Assembly: GCA_035578175.1 (NCBI GenBank)
Contig: JAQMRL010000014.1
Location: forward strand, 13,901,774 to 13,965,773
Direction of reading: 5' to 3'
DNA from: Catonia carolina
Lineage: Eukaryota; Arthropoda; Insecta; Hemiptera; Achilidae
Length of the DNA: 64,000 nt
Position numbers and translations under genes: made by a program. Under the pieces are notes generated by a model that was not told where the DNA came from, did no database searches, and worked only from the letters and a program-made list of their open reading frames with translations. Positions 1 to 13,052 of this stretch are shown in pieces (positions within the stretch are counted from its first letter, which is position 1; the number at the start of each line of letters is the position of its first letter).

Positions 1-853
1 GTTTTTAGCGATTGGTCTGTGTGTGTGTCTGTGTGTGTGTGTGTGTGTGTGTGTCTGTGTGTGAACAGAATATCTCAAGAACGGAACATCGTACAAACTT
101 GAAACTTGAAACTTAAGTTACATACCACTACCGGACGCGACACGAACATTTTCATCAAAATCGGTCAACCGGAAGTAGTAGTTTATTCGTATAATTTTTC
201 AGTTTTTTGCGATTTTCTCAAAAACTGGTCCTACGATTTTTTTTAAAATCGCCTATTTTACTCAATTTTTTATTCTCTACAAGATAGGGTACCTAGGCGC
301 CAAGTTTGCTGAAATTCTCGGTGAGGCTGTTTTCACGTAAAAACGTTTTTTTAAGATTACGGCTTTAATATAAATTTTAGCGCAAAAACTTATATAATAA
401 AAGTTGTAGAGAATTTAAAAACCTACAACTTTTATTTCAAACATTTTTTTGTATAACGCTTAGTTTAGCGGTAATTTGCGATTTTCTGTTTTTTTTCTCA
501 CGAAAACGTGAGAAAAATCGATTTTTTAAACATTTCGGCCTTAGTATGCATTTTACGACAAAAGTGTATATAATTAAATTTGTAGAAAATTAAAAGATCT
601 ACAACTTTTATTTAGAGCATTTTTCTCTACAGAGCCTAGTTTAGAGAGAAAGAGTGATTTTCCGTATTTCTAAGCCAAAATGAGGTTGATTTTCATTTTG
701 CGTCTTTCACTCATGATTAAAATTAGGTTATATTTTTTGAGGTTAGTTTTTTGTTTATTTCTTATGTTTTATTACTAATGTTAGGTTTATTGTTAATTAT
801 TTGCATTGGCAAGAGAAAGTTGTGTGAGTGTTTCACACCAGATTTTTTTTAGT
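1..853 (+). mobile_element. Family H copy (5' part cut by window edge)
   Basis: Family H is the dominant repeat of the window. Full copies are ~0.9-1.2 kb. They begin ACTTTCTCTTGCC, then a CCTATAT-ATATAGG hairpin, a (GT)n tract, paired AAAGTTGTAG/CTACAACTTT segments, and end GGCAAGAGAAAGT (exact inverse of the first 13 bases) plus a GTGTGA-TCACAC hairpin and CAGATTTTT. This copy starts just before the (GT)n tract and keeps the complete 3' end. Confidence 0.85.
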
Positions 854-3800
854 TAGTTGCGTGCATCTGTAGAGTATAGTTTAGTGAGTTTTTGCAGTTT
901 AGTTCTTATAATTTATAATTTAAATTTTTACTGGGACAAATTAAATACATATTTTAAAATGAAAAAGTTATTTGTATGTTTGTATTTTGAAATAAGGTTG
1001 TAGGCATTTGCATACATTAAAATTTGTACACCTTGTTGAAAGAATAGATTATGGATATTCTTTATGCAGAACTGTGTGTACACGTGGAGCAAGAGTTGTG
1101 CCAGTTCAAATTGTCCACAGTATACATGGTATAAAATTGACCCTAGATACGAGTGGGAAAAACAAATGTTTTTTTAACAAATTTAAGATTTTTGGCTGAA
1201 TATGAAAAATGGTAAATACCTTGTTAATTTCAATGATTTTCTTCTCGAAAATCAAACTTTCATATCTTCATTTGTAGTTGAAATATTTTGACAAGGTTTT
1301 TTTCAATCAAAAACTTGTTTTTTCCTTTATTAGTACTGTTAATTTAATACAGATTGCAGCACTATAAACATGAGCTACCCTATCTTGTAATTGTTTATTT
1401 TTTTTAATGTAATATTGTTGTAATATAAAAATTAAAATACTCATAACTTGCCTTGTAATTGAGGTAAATTAATATTTTTTTTTAAAGAAAGATTTTAAAA
1501 TTTATTATAAATTGCATTAACATCTTAATCATTAGTAATTACATTGGGTTGAGAAACGTTGAATATAAACTTGTAACCATTTTCCAGACTCTAGCCAAGT
1601 TACTAGAATATTGTTTTTGAATCAAGTTAAGAAAATATCAATTGAGATAATGTTTTCGTGAAGCAGTACATTTTCAACCCACCCTTTTTAAGGAGTTATA
1701 GTGGTGATAAAATTAATGAAAATTTAGAAAAACATTCTCCTGTAATTCGTAGATGAATTGTTAAAATATAAATTCCCTATTCCTTAAAAAGAAAAAATTA
1801 TTTTGCTCAAACCCTCCTTAACTAAAAGAAAATAATGGTAAATTAATCTTAATATTATACAAATTAAATACTAATATTTACATAACCTTGACTACCTCTT
1901 TTCCAATTTCATGACTTTAGTAATAGACTTGCGACAAAAAACATGATAATGCATTTTTAAAAATACCTAACCGATACTATATGATAGATAAACAACATTA
2001 TTTACAATATTTGACACGTAATATAACACCTAATATTATACTTACATTTCGATTATTTACAAAAATAACAAATCATAACCTAAAAAATATTATGTAAGGT
2101 AACATAGAAGTTTAACAGTACAGTTTTCTTTTTTAAAACTAAACTAAAACATGATTGCTTTAAATATTAACAAAAATAAATAATTAAAATAAACTTTAAA
2201 AACAATTAACAATTTCAATAAAACCATAAAAAGTATTTTTTATTAATATATTTGTATAAAATATACGGTACTGTATAAAGTGTTTTGTAATAGTACAATG
2301 AATCGTCAGTAGACGGCGTTAGTGTTATTATTCGTACTTTGAAAGTCTTCGGATTTATGGAATTTTTATAGAATTTCATAAAAACCATTAAATTAATAAG
2401 GTAACACAGAATTAAAACAATACAAAATTGCAGTTTGTTTTAGTGCAGCCTAATAAACTAGGGTTTTTCGGTTATTCCCCCCCGTCACAACATTATTTTT
2501 CACATTTTGTGGATATTTCGTATGCAATCTTGCGGTATTTTTAACGATAAAAACGGGAAAAATATTTTTTTAAATCCTACACAATATTCTTCAAGTTAAA
2601 GTTAAAATATAGGTAGCGTAAATAGATTGTTTTTCTTTATATTATTACTGTATGTAACAATGAATTATTAACTCATTGACTACATGAGATTTTTTTTAAA
2701 TTAACATTATTTGCAATCAGTTTTTTAAAAATAAACTATAAACAAATCTTTTGAATTTACAAATCACAAGTTGAGGCCTCATTATCCTGAGTACCTCTCA
2801 TTATATCAATAACTCATATGTTAAAAGAGAAAATTACTACATACAAAGATATTTACATTTTACAATATGGAATACTTTTCAATATAATTTTTCTACAATT
2901 AAACTCTTTCAGACAAGTCCAAAACATGGTAACGTTTCAAGCGCCTAACTTCTTCTGCATTGTTTAGAATATTTACGGCTAATTCATTTTCGTGACTTTC
3001 AAGTCTTGCCTGATATTAAAACGCCTGACTTCGTTAAATAATCATTATTAAATAATTTAATAACGTTCAATACATAGTTAAACGTTAACGGTACCGATAC
3101 ATGAATTTTTAAATATTTTCGTTAAAAATACTGTAATATGATTACTTACACACGAAATATCAACAAAATGTGACAAAATATGCTGTGGGAGGGATAACAG
3201 AAAAGTCGCAAAAACATTTCTATTCCACTCCCTGCACTTTCCACCGGCGTTTATAAAACTTTAAAAATTGTACTCAAAAAACCGCTAGACACTGTTTTAT
3301 GGATCACGCTTTATCATAAAAATGAACTTCAAATTAAACAACAGGTCTTTTTACCGTGCTATATGTCCGTAGATTGCAAGATCCCACAAAAGTTAAACAA
3401 ATCAAATAAAACATAAAAATCTGACAAATTTGGTACACTTATTTACAATATTGTGGTAAATGTTACTGGAAAATTTGAACCCGATCGGAGAAATCGTTCA
3501 CACATTTTTGATAAAATGGTATATTCGTTTTAGAACGTCAAAACACGTTCTTTTTTGTTTCACTCCTAAAAACCATTAAGGTTGTTATTTTATTAAAACT
3601 TTGATATTTACGCATGTTACTCGATCCACAAAAAACATTAGTGCATTGTTTATTTAGTTAACATAATCCGTTCACGAGAAATTCATTTCAAACTCGGGTG
3701 CACGAACTAAAAATACGAATGCCAAGTTACATTGTAAGCCACGGATTCTGTGTTACCTAACCTAAATTTCACTTAACTTACAATACTATTTTCAATTAAT

Positions 3801-4304
3801 TATAAATCAGTTTTATAAGTTACAGTTTTTACAGTAATCAATTGCATGATATGACGCAATCACCAATGTTTTTAGGATTGTCTTTCATTTAATAACTACG
3901 CATGCGTATACTACAATCTCTATTATCCATATCACTAACATATTGACTACCTTCTAACACGCTAAAAATTGCCTATCTTATATACACAGAACAAAAATTT
4001 TAACAATTATTTTTATGATTTTTATTTATAAGGAACATAAAGAAAGTTTAAATTATAAATAATAAAATTCAATAGTACAACCTTTCTTCAAAAAAATATA
4101 ATTATATACTATAATAATTTGCACTGCCCAAATTTATATATTTAAATTTTTAAATTCAAAAAACCAATTACATTGATCGTGAATTGAAAAGTTTTCTAGT
4201 CGAAATTTTTTGATAAATGGAAAAAAATAATTTTTCAATATTATTAAAAAATTATGAACAACCTAACAATTTTAATTTACTGGGTGTTTGTTTTTTTTAG
4301 AAAT
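854..4304. other. AT-rich intergenic stretch, nothing recognised
   Basis: No open frame with recognisable similarity, no clear repeat structure. Short frames are chance. Confidence 0.6.
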
Positions 4305-4335
4305 TCGTGTGAGTATTTCACACCAGATTTTTCAC

Positions 4336-5717
4336 AATTAAAGTAATTTTTACTTTTGTATTATAAAACAATTTAAAAACAGTCAATACTTACATATTCA
4401 AAAGGACAAAGTTTAAACTAAAATACAATCAGGTAAAACAACAATTGAAATACACAGCCTTAACAAGTTTAATTAAACAACCAAAAAAAAACCCACTCCA
4501 TTTATCCGAAACCAAAAATCCAAACCTCAAAAACTTTTACAGGCAGTGCGACAACTGATACAAGATAAATTTTTCGGTTATCCAAAACATTTAACAGCAA
4601 GACGATATCGGATAATCGAAATTTCTGGATATTACTGATTAATTCTTAGTCTATAAAATAAAACTGATTGACTAAATAAACTCCCTATTACAATTAAGTT
4701 TTGTTTTACAATTCACGGTTAAAATCACAGTACATATCAAATACAGAGTATTGAACAATTACAGTACGTATTTAACAATTTTATTTTACTTATTACAATA
4801 CTTATCATCGTAGTAAGAATACATAGGTGTGCTCATTCCGATGCTCAATTTAGTACAGTCCTGTTCACCAAAACGCAAGTACAGAGCGATTTTTTAGTCC
4901 TGTTACCCAATAGTTAATGTCTGGTAATTTTTTTCTAAAAAAGGGAAATTTTGTTTTTTAACATGAAGTTGGTAGCCCTACTCAACCGGTGTATAGATAC
5001 GGCAGTGTGAGTTGATTCTCCTTAAACTGTGTAAAATTTTGTACCGTTTCCGAGTTCCGAGGGAGGTGGAGGGTTTTTTCTGATATCGGATCCAAGTGGC
5101 CAGGTGGCAGGTTTTTGGTTGGTAAAGGGTTGCAGCCTCCTTAAGGCTGGACGAGGATGCCTCAATTGATTCCAACACTACTTCCCCCACCGTGAGGGAC
5201 TGAACATGAGTTTTTCTCGCTGCTTCGGATAAAAAAACATACAATCAGCTGATTATATTATAAAGTATTGCATGTTAACACGCTCTATAATCGATGTGTT
5301 CAGTATGAGATGCAAGACATGAGTGAACTATTGTGGCTCTTATACGCATGCGCACGTAATGTTTGTCAGGCACTATCTGACAACGCTGACAAACGTTCTA
5401 ATTGGTTTAAACGCGTGGAACAGCTCATCAACCGTGAAAAGCATATTAATTTTTGTTTCAATACAAATTAGCACGACTTGAAATTACATGTATACATTTT
5501 TAAACGCACAACATAAAAGGATACTGGGAGTGTTTTCATCTCATAATTAACAGACAAACATTTTTAGGTTAATTTCACTTATTCACACTGAATATTATTT
5601 CACCTGAGTTTGTGAATCCCAGAAAATATTTAAAAGAACTTTCTACAATATGCCTATTCATTAATAGATAATGGATGTAACTTTGATTCTATTCCGATAA
5701 TGACGTCACCTGCCCTT
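4336..5717. other. Intergenic; GC-richer patch at 4980-5245 unexplained
   Basis: An 88-codon minus frame covers the GC-richer patch (GGGAGGTGGAGGG nearby). I recognise no domain. Otherwise only the dispersed repeat at 5285. Confidence 0.4.
5285..5410 (+). repeat. Dispersed repeat, copy 1
   Basis: GATGCAAGACATGAGTGAA, TGTGGCTCTTATACGCAT, ATAATGTTTGTC-like and CTGACAA are shared with 38955-39085. The nature is unknown. Confidence 0.55.
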
Positions 5718-6108
5718 AACAGACAGGTGGAGTGTCAATTTATTTACACTCAATCTGTCCAGTTGCAGGGCTAAAATAAATAGTTCTGTTTTATATCACA
5801 TGGTCAGCCAATTAAATGACTGAATTATTTAAGAACAGAAGAGGTAGAGGTGCAAAAGACACTAATCAAAGTTGTCTCCTCTGAAAGTAATGAATTTTAT
5901 TATACAGCCAGACCCTGTGGTGAATGAAGTGAAGGTGTCATTTGCAGAGTGGAAAATCTGTGCTTTTCAGAGGGCCTGGCATGCTTAAAAGCGTAATTTT
6001 TCACTCAGTGAGGAAGGCAATGGTAAACCACCTCACTCCTTGTTTTACTTAGTAAAACCGCTAGAGGTTCAAACCAGCCTTTCGGCTGATGACCTAAACA
6101 ACACAATG
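5718..6108 (+). repeat. Family C copy
   Basis: Family C is a ~380-bp dispersed repeat starting CAGGTGGAGTGT and ending GGTTCAAACCAGCC, TTTCGGCTGATGACC, TAAACAAC. The GGTTCAAACC near its end is box B-like, so it may be an atypical SINE. This is a full copy. Confidence 0.75.
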
Positions 6109-6624
6109 ACGTCACATCAACATGTTCATCGGCACACCCATATATTCTCTCTACCATGAAAACAATTAGCATAATATATTTTTTTTTTAAATAAAATAAG
6201 TTAAAAAATATTATACATAAAATAAATATAAAGATAATTTGGCAATATTTGGGTTGGACCCAAAACTCTACGAGAAGGGTTTAATATTTAATCCCTAATG
6301 GTAGTTTGTATTTTGAATACCACTTTGCATAAACATAAAATAATATTTACATATTATAATATAGTAAAAGTGTGTGCGTATGTGTGAGTATCTTACTGTG
6401 TTACACACGGTATGATAAGTCATACGAAGAATCAAATCTGTAAACAAATAAATAAATCAATCAAAATTTGAAATGAATTTTTTTTTTAATTAATCTATTA
6501 ATTTATTTATAATTTATAAAAATTTCTCGTCACACAGTTACTTTATAAAGTCACAATGACGTCGATTTCGAGAAATTACCTTTAAATCTCCATCTATCTA
6601 TCAACGCTCTAGCGTTCATTTTCA

Positions 6625-6921
6625 TCAGGCTATTTTAACAGCTGATTTTCAAAGACAAAGGTTCTGGTTCAAATCCTAGTAGAGGTTATTTTTATTTTAT
6701 ACGGATTTGAAATACTATACAGCGGGTACCAGTATACTTTGATGGTCAGGGTTCAATTAACCATACTCTCTCAGGAATGATCGGCCTGGGTCTGTACAAG
6801 AATACACCTCATTTATACGTCATACATATCATCCTCGTCAAATTAGGTCATGGGGTTGCTTACTGTTCTGAATTTAACAGATTGAAAAACGTACGCACAT
6901 TAGGAATAAAAATAAATAAAT
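6625..6921 (+). mobile_element. SINE A copy (tRNA-derived)
   Basis: SINE A is ~310 bp. Its head reads GGTTGGTCTAGAGGTAAAG (box A-like), then TTAACAGCTG and GGTTCCTGGTTCAAATCC (box B-like), followed by a body with ACTTTGATGGTTGGGGTTC and GGTCATGGGGTTGCTTA. This copy lacks the first ~35 bases. Confidence 0.75.
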
Positions 6922-6948
6922 TTTCATTCGATCTGAATCAAATTTTGT

Positions 6949-7309
6949 AGAGCATAAAAAATACAGTAAATGAGATGATTTTTTAAAAAATCATAGCCGT
7001 TTTTGAGAAAATTTGCAAAAACAGAAAAATCGCACGAATAAACTACTACTTCCAGTTGACCGATTTTGATGAAAATGTTCGCATCAGGTTCTCTAATTGT
7101 TCGTAACTTAAGTTCCGAGTTTTAAGTTTGCACGATATTCTGTTCTTGAAATATTTTGTACACACACACAAACCAATCGGTAAAAATATATTTTTTGGGT
7201 TCAGGGGGCTTGGAAACATGTATTACCAGTGAAAATTTGATTTATAAAAATTGACATGATAATAATACTTTCCTTCCCTATATATTCTTATAGGGTAAGA
7301 GAAAGTAAA
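6949..7309 (-). mobile_element. Family H copy, 5' half only
   Basis: It starts inside the element next to a SINE A copy and retains the (CA)n tract and the AGAGAAAGT end at about 7300. It is followed by an FB1-related fragment. Confidence 0.75.
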
Positions 7310-8003
7310 AATGTCTATATAAACAAAGGCCTGGAAACGCTTCATTAGCAAGTTGATGAAATAAACTTGAAGCGAAAAAATTCTTGAAGGAGTCTATTAA
7401 TAGTTACGCAACTTCAGCATGACAGATTTGGTCACTAACAAAAGTTAATTTGCCATTGCGACTGATTCTTTTTCAAAATTATGGGATAACTATTCCATCA
7501 TGATAATGACGAAAACCATCTAACAGTCAATCCGGAAAATCCGAAAATTTTGAAGAGAAAATATTACCACATGAATAACTGAATAAAACTTCATACCTCA
7601 CTACTAAGTGTAACTGTGCAACGAGAAATTTTATAATACCCTTACATGTCATGTTAATATAAAAATGATTCTTTAGCTTTAAAACAAAAATAAATTGTAT
7701 TTAAAAATACATACAAGGTGACATTTAGGTACGGAAATGGTTTTATAAAGAATACCAGAGCGTTATTTTCAGGCAGAAAGAAATGTGATTCCACATAGTT
7801 TTAAAAAAATCTGCATTATGGTAGGATTTAAATTTTGTCCGCCATCTTGGATATGCCGAATTGAATCAAACTTAAAGTTTTTTTAAATAGGAAGGCAGAC
7901 ATTATGACACATGATTTCGAAACAAATTTTAAAAGAAAAACAATAGTGAAATCCGTTTTTCCGTAAATGCCTTCATTATCGAAGTTATATGCATTGAGTT
8001 GGG

Positions 8004-8468
8004 ATGACAAAAATTAAGTATCATTTTTATGAACATTATGTTTCCTTCAAGAAAACTAAATACATAATGAACAACGAAACAGTCTCACGTCACATGAAGA
8101 CTCGATACGAAAAAATTGGGAAAGTTAATAGCTTCAAGTATCTCGGGGAAGTAATACAATCAAAGATCAGAGAAAATGAAGCGAACAACAACAGAAGAGG
8201 AACAATGGCTGGTGTACTTCGAGGAACTACCACTTGTAAAAGAAGAATACACTCTCAAGACAAGCCAAGATTAAACATTTTAATACTGTAATAAAACCTG
8301 TTTGCGAGTGAGTGCCTTAGAATCACTGGAAAAAGAGCTTCCAGAAACAACTAAAGTCACGTACCTTTCATCGTCAAAAATTGGCCCTAAACGAGGAGAA
8401 AAACCATCATGTTTATGGTACACCAAAATAAGTAATCCAGAGGAAACAGATCTGAGGACTGGTAAATA
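8004..8468 (+). pseudogene. LINE reverse-transcriptase C-terminal fragment
   Basis: The frame at 8040-8290 reads GKVNSFKYLGEVIQ and NEANNNR, the post-RT FxYLGxxI motif of non-LTR elements, followed by shifted pieces such as FNTVIKPVC. It is broken by stops. Confidence 0.6.
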
Positions 8469-8690
8469 ATTCTATGGTACTTCTACGACCTATCCAGCAA
8501 TTTGGAAATTGTTCATTTAAAATTTGTCATTTCCTTAAAAATAATAATAAAGAGATGCCCTATATTATTTAATTTTTGTCCAACATTTTCCTGGATATTT
8601 GGTATTTGCTAACAAGTTGCAATAAGCTTCACGGCAAAATTAAATGAACAATTTCCAAACGTTGGATAAGTCGTAGAACAGTCATAGAAT
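8469..8690. repeat. Short inverted-repeat element (MITE-like)
   Basis: The left end ATTCTATG, CTTCTACGACCTATCCAGC, TTTGGAAATTGTTCATTTAA matches the right end in reverse (GGAAATTGTTCATTTAA, CTACGACTTATCC) over about 55 bp. The 222-bp unit sits just after a LINE fragment. Confidence 0.6.
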
Positions 8691-8889
8691 GATCAGCCAG
8701 ATCCCTAGACCCATTCTCCGGATTACTGTTTTGGGGTACCTGAAACCTAATGTTTCCAAAATGAAACCTGATTTTTCAATCATTCAAACTTTTAAAGCTT
8801 ATAACTCGATAATAAAGATATTAATGGAAAAATGGGTTTCAATATTGTTTTTCCTGTAAAATATTATATCAAAATAATGTGTACTATTT

Positions 8890-9545
8890 GAAAAAAATAA
8901 GTTTGATTCAACATGATGAATAAAAAACCCCACGATAATGCAGATTTTGTAAAACTATGTAGAACTACATGTCTTTTGAAAGTCAGAATAAATGAACACA
9001 AATCTGTTCACGTTAATTTTACGAACAGAAAATGTCAGTATATATCAATCTCCATGAAAGAGCGAGTAGTACCTTATGAATATGAAGCCAAATACCTAGG
9101 GATGACGTAAGATACAAAGCTACGATGGAAGCCACCGCGTAATGAAAAAGAGAGAAGAGCCTGAAATACAGTAAGATTATTGGTTGATTGGAAAAAACAC
9201 CTCTCTCTCTCTCAACCTATAATAACTTCCTAATCTACGAACAGATTCTGAAACCAGTATGGATGTATGTCATAAGCCATAGGGTTGCAACAGTCATAGT
9301 AACATTGAAGTAATACAGAGGTTTCAAAAGAAAATATTGAGGAATATGTCAATGCTCGAAGGGTGATCAGAAGTACAGACCTTCATGAAGTCCTGAAAGT
9401 AGAATTTGTCTTAAATTAAGTAAGGAAATCTGCATAGAAACATGAAGCAAGACTCCATGAACGTACGTGAACATCGAAACTATACAACTTTTCGACAAAT
9501 TGGATGCAGTGCACTGGCTCAAGAAAAAGAAATCCTTTGAACTAT
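8890..9545 (+). pseudogene. Jockey-like LINE reverse-transcriptase fragment
   Basis: Frames read SVHVNFTNRKCQYISI, EAKYLGMT, TKLRWK, then STDLHEVLKVEFV and KHEARLHE, the jockey RT C-terminal order. Several stops and shifts are present. Confidence 0.72.
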
Positions 9546-9989
9546 TGTAGAGATATAGTTTACATTATAAACTATTAACTTTTAAGAATACTTTTTTAGA
9601 AATTTAGATTACTAAATATTACTCATTAATCTCAGACTGGATTGCACCAGTAAAAAAACCATATCATTCTGCTTCAAATCACCTTTCAGATACGTAGTAG
9701 TGCAGTCATTTCCATACTTAAATATCCACCCTGTATGACTTAAATACATGTAAAATTATTGAATAAAATAAATTGTTTTTTTATAAAAGCAAAAGCATGT
9801 AAGATTACCCATGCATTAAACCATAATATATCTCAGCAGCCCTTTATGTAACCCATATCCCAAAATCCCAATATTCCACCGTAACTTAACAATAATAATC
9901 ACAAATACAAAAACACTTAATTAAAAATTTACTACCTAAATTTGAACCGAAATTGTATTATAAATGATAAGATAGGTTAACCACGTGTC

Positions 9990-10368
9990 GTTTAGGTCAT
10001 CAGCCGAAAGGCTGGTTTGAACCTGAAGAGGTTTTACTAAGTAAAACAAGGAGTGAGCTGGTTTACAATTGCCTTCCTCACTGAGTGGAAAAGTACGCTT
10101 ATCAGGATGCCGGGCCCTCTGAAAAGCACATATTTTTCACACTGCAAATGACACCTGCATTTCATTCATCACAGGGTCTGGCTGTATAATGAAATTCATT
10201 ACTTTCAGAGGTGACAACTCTGATTAGTGTCTTTTGCACCTCTATCTCTTCTGTTCTTAAATGATTCAGTCATTTAATTGGCTGACCATGTGATAAGAAA
10301 CAGAACTATTTATTTTAGCCCTGCAATAAACAGATTGAGTGTAAATAATTTGACACTCCACCACAAGT
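9990..10368 (-). repeat. Family C copy
   Basis: Full length in reverse, from TTTAGGTCATCAGCC to GACACTCCACC. Confidence 0.75.
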
Positions 10369-10539
10369 TAACCATATTATATTTAACAAACGTTGATACA
10401 TTTAAGCAGCTGGTACTACGACTAATAGTGTACTTAAAAAGTGTTTGTTTTGATGGATACAAAAACAAAACAACACCTCATCTATCTGTTTCATAATTAT
10501 TAAATCCCCAATATAATTATATACAATCCCCAACACAGG

Positions 10540-10968
10540 CAGGTAGAGTGTTACTATTATTTGTACTCGATCTGCTAGTTCCAGGGCTGCAAAAAATAGT
10601 TCTGTTTCTTATTACATGTTCAGTCAATTATATGACTAAAGCATTAAAGAACAGAAGAGGTAGACTTGTAAAAGACATTAATTTACAGTTAATTTACATT
10701 AATAACAGGTAATTTACATTAATTAACAGTGTTATCTCCTCTGAGAGTAATGAATTTCATTATACAGCCAGACCCTGTGGCGAATAAAGTAAAAGTGTCA
10801 TTTGCAGGGTGGAAAGGTAAATGCTTTTTAGAGGGCCTGGCATGCTGATAAGTATAGGCTACTTTACCACTCAGTGAGGAAGGCAAATGTAAACCTCCTC
10901 ATTCCTCATTTTATTTAAGTAAAGCCTCCAGAGGTTCAAACCAGCCTTTCAGCTGATGACCTAAATAA
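10540..10968 (+). repeat. Family C copy with internal AATTTACATTA duplication
   Basis: Full length but with an added (TTAATTTACA)-type expansion at 10680-10735. It abuts the nested fold-back elements. Confidence 0.75.
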
Positions 10969-10976
10969 CAATTATA

Positions 10977-12001
10977 CAGGGTGATTCATGAAGTTCTCCC
11001 CCCACTTCTACAGCACATTGTACTAGTAAAAATAATGAAAAAATGTTATATAAACATAGGTCCGAAAACGCTTCGTTAGCGAGTTACAGCTAGCGAAAGT
11101 TTCGCCTGGATTTCAGTTCACCAGGTGAAATGAGGTCTTCCTGGAATTGTGGTAAGGTAGATGGTAGATTAAGGGGCAAATTCAATCATTTCTTATGGTT
11201 TTTGATCTGATAAATTGAATAAAACAGGTCCCAGATCTGTAAGTTAAATAGTTTTTAAGAAAACCAGTGTCAAATGCAAAAAATGGAGTGAAAAACTTAT
11301 TTTTTCATCTTTGGGCAAGGATAACTGTGTTATTTCACCAAGAAACAGTTAAAATTTTTCAATAAAACATGTAGAAAATTTTATTCTTAACAAACCGGTG
11401 TAAATTAAGTACACAGAAAGCGAATAGATGTTTGATTAAATGAGTTTTTATTCATAAGAGTACAAAGTAAAATTAACCGGAAAAACTAAAATGAAAAAAT
11501 GTGTTTTTTTCACTCCATTTTTTTGCATTTGACACTGGTTTTCTCAAAAACTATTCGCTTTCTGTGTACTTTATTTACACCGGTTTGTTCAGAATAAAAT
11601 TTTCTACATTTTTTATTGAAAAATTTTAACTGTTTCTTGGTGAAATAACAAAGTTATTCTTGCCCAAAGATGAAAAAATGTGATTTTCACTCCATTTTTT
11701 GCATTTGACACTGGTTTTCTCAAAAACTATTTAACTTACAGTTCTGGGACCTGTTTTATTCAATTTATCAGATCAAAAACCATAAGAAATGATTGAATTT
11801 GCCCCTTAATCTACCATCTACCTTACCACAATTCCAGGAAGACCTCATTTCACCTGGTGAACTGAAATCCAGGCGAAACTTTCGCTAGCTGTAACTCGCT
11901 AACGAAGCGTTTTCGGACCTATGTTTATATAACATTTTTTCATTATTTTTACTAGTACAATGTGCTGTAGAAGTGGGGGGAGAACTTCATGAATCACCCT
12001 G
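10977..12001. mobile_element. Fold-back element FB1 (451-bp arms, TATA duplication)
   Basis: The arms 10977-11427 and 11551-12001 are near-identical inverted repeats of equal length around a 123-bp centre. The ends read CAGGGTGATTCATGAAG and are flanked by TATA on both sides. The centre holds a further partial copy of the arm (CACTCCATTT, GACACTGGTTTTCTC). No coding frame is conserved. A degraded relative (about 7311-7400) contains the GGAAACGCTTCATTAGC segment. Confidence 0.85.
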
Positions 12002-13052
12002 TATACACCCAAGTTTGAACCCTTGCAGGTCCAAAACGATGGGTCGAATTTCAATATACTTTACAGCAAAATTTAGCTAATTTTATTTTGCATTGACCTA
12101 AAATAGTCTTATATTTTTAATGTTGTTTAAAAATTGCCATATCGAGGTTGGAAGACAAAAAGACCTGTTTTTTTTTGCTGCCGCAAAGAATTGCATGTGT
12201 TTAGAGCGGTATAACTCGAAAATAATCTGACCGAAAAGTTTAAAATGTTAACAACATAGCCAATTATATTCTTAAAGCGTGTACGAAAATTCAAGTTCGT
12301 ACGTTCCTTAAATTTTGATTTATTAATAATATTGTGAACTCTTGCTATCTCGGTAATCACTGAATCATTCGGCACGAGCAAACTATCGTTTTATTCAGCG
12401 TAAAAAAAATTAGTACAAATGTATTAATAATATGAAAAATAGATTGGCTAATATTGTGGTAGAATTTTAAAAATTAGACTGGTTCATGCAAGGGGTGGGC
12501 GCTACAAGACAATCCGACAAGATGTCACTTACACAACCTGCCAACATGGATAATAGCGCCAAAACTATTTTTTTAAATTTATAAAAATTCTACCACAAAA
12601 TTATGTATTAATACATTTGTACTAAATGTTTTATGCTGAATAAAATAAAAATTTGCTCGTGCCAAACGATTGAGCGGTTACCGAGATAGCAAGGGTTCAG
12701 AATATTGTTAATAAATCAAAATTAAAGTAACATACCAATTTTAAATTTCGTATACGCTGTAAGAATATAATTAACTATGTCGTGTTAAAATTTCAACTTG
12801 CCGGTCAAATAATTCTCGAGTTATACACCTCTACACGCATGAAATTCTTTGCGGTAGCAAAAAACCGGGTCTTTTGGTCTTCCAACCTCGATATGACAAT
12901 TTACAAACAACATTAAATATAATATAGGTGTTTTATATGTCAACATACAATAAAATGAGCTAAATTTTGATGTAAAGTATATTGAAATAGGACTAATCGT
13001 TTTGGAGATGCAAGGGTTCAAACTCAGGAGTATATAATTATGAAACCGATAG
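12002..13052. mobile_element. Fold-back element FB2 (interrupted at its left end by FB1)
   Basis: Inverted arms (about 12004-12470 and 12590-13052) start TACACCCAAGTTTGAACCC and, reversed, TACTCCTGAGTTTGAACCC. They diverge more than FB1 arms, so FB2 is older. The left tip seems to be cut by FB1, since AATTATA remains on the far side of FB1. Its terminal sequence is related to the element at 51820-52429. Confidence 0.75.

Noticed and set aside
4978..5244. 88-codon minus frame as a gene
   Set aside because: No similarity, no splice context and no supporting neighbour; kept only as an unexplained GC-richer patch.
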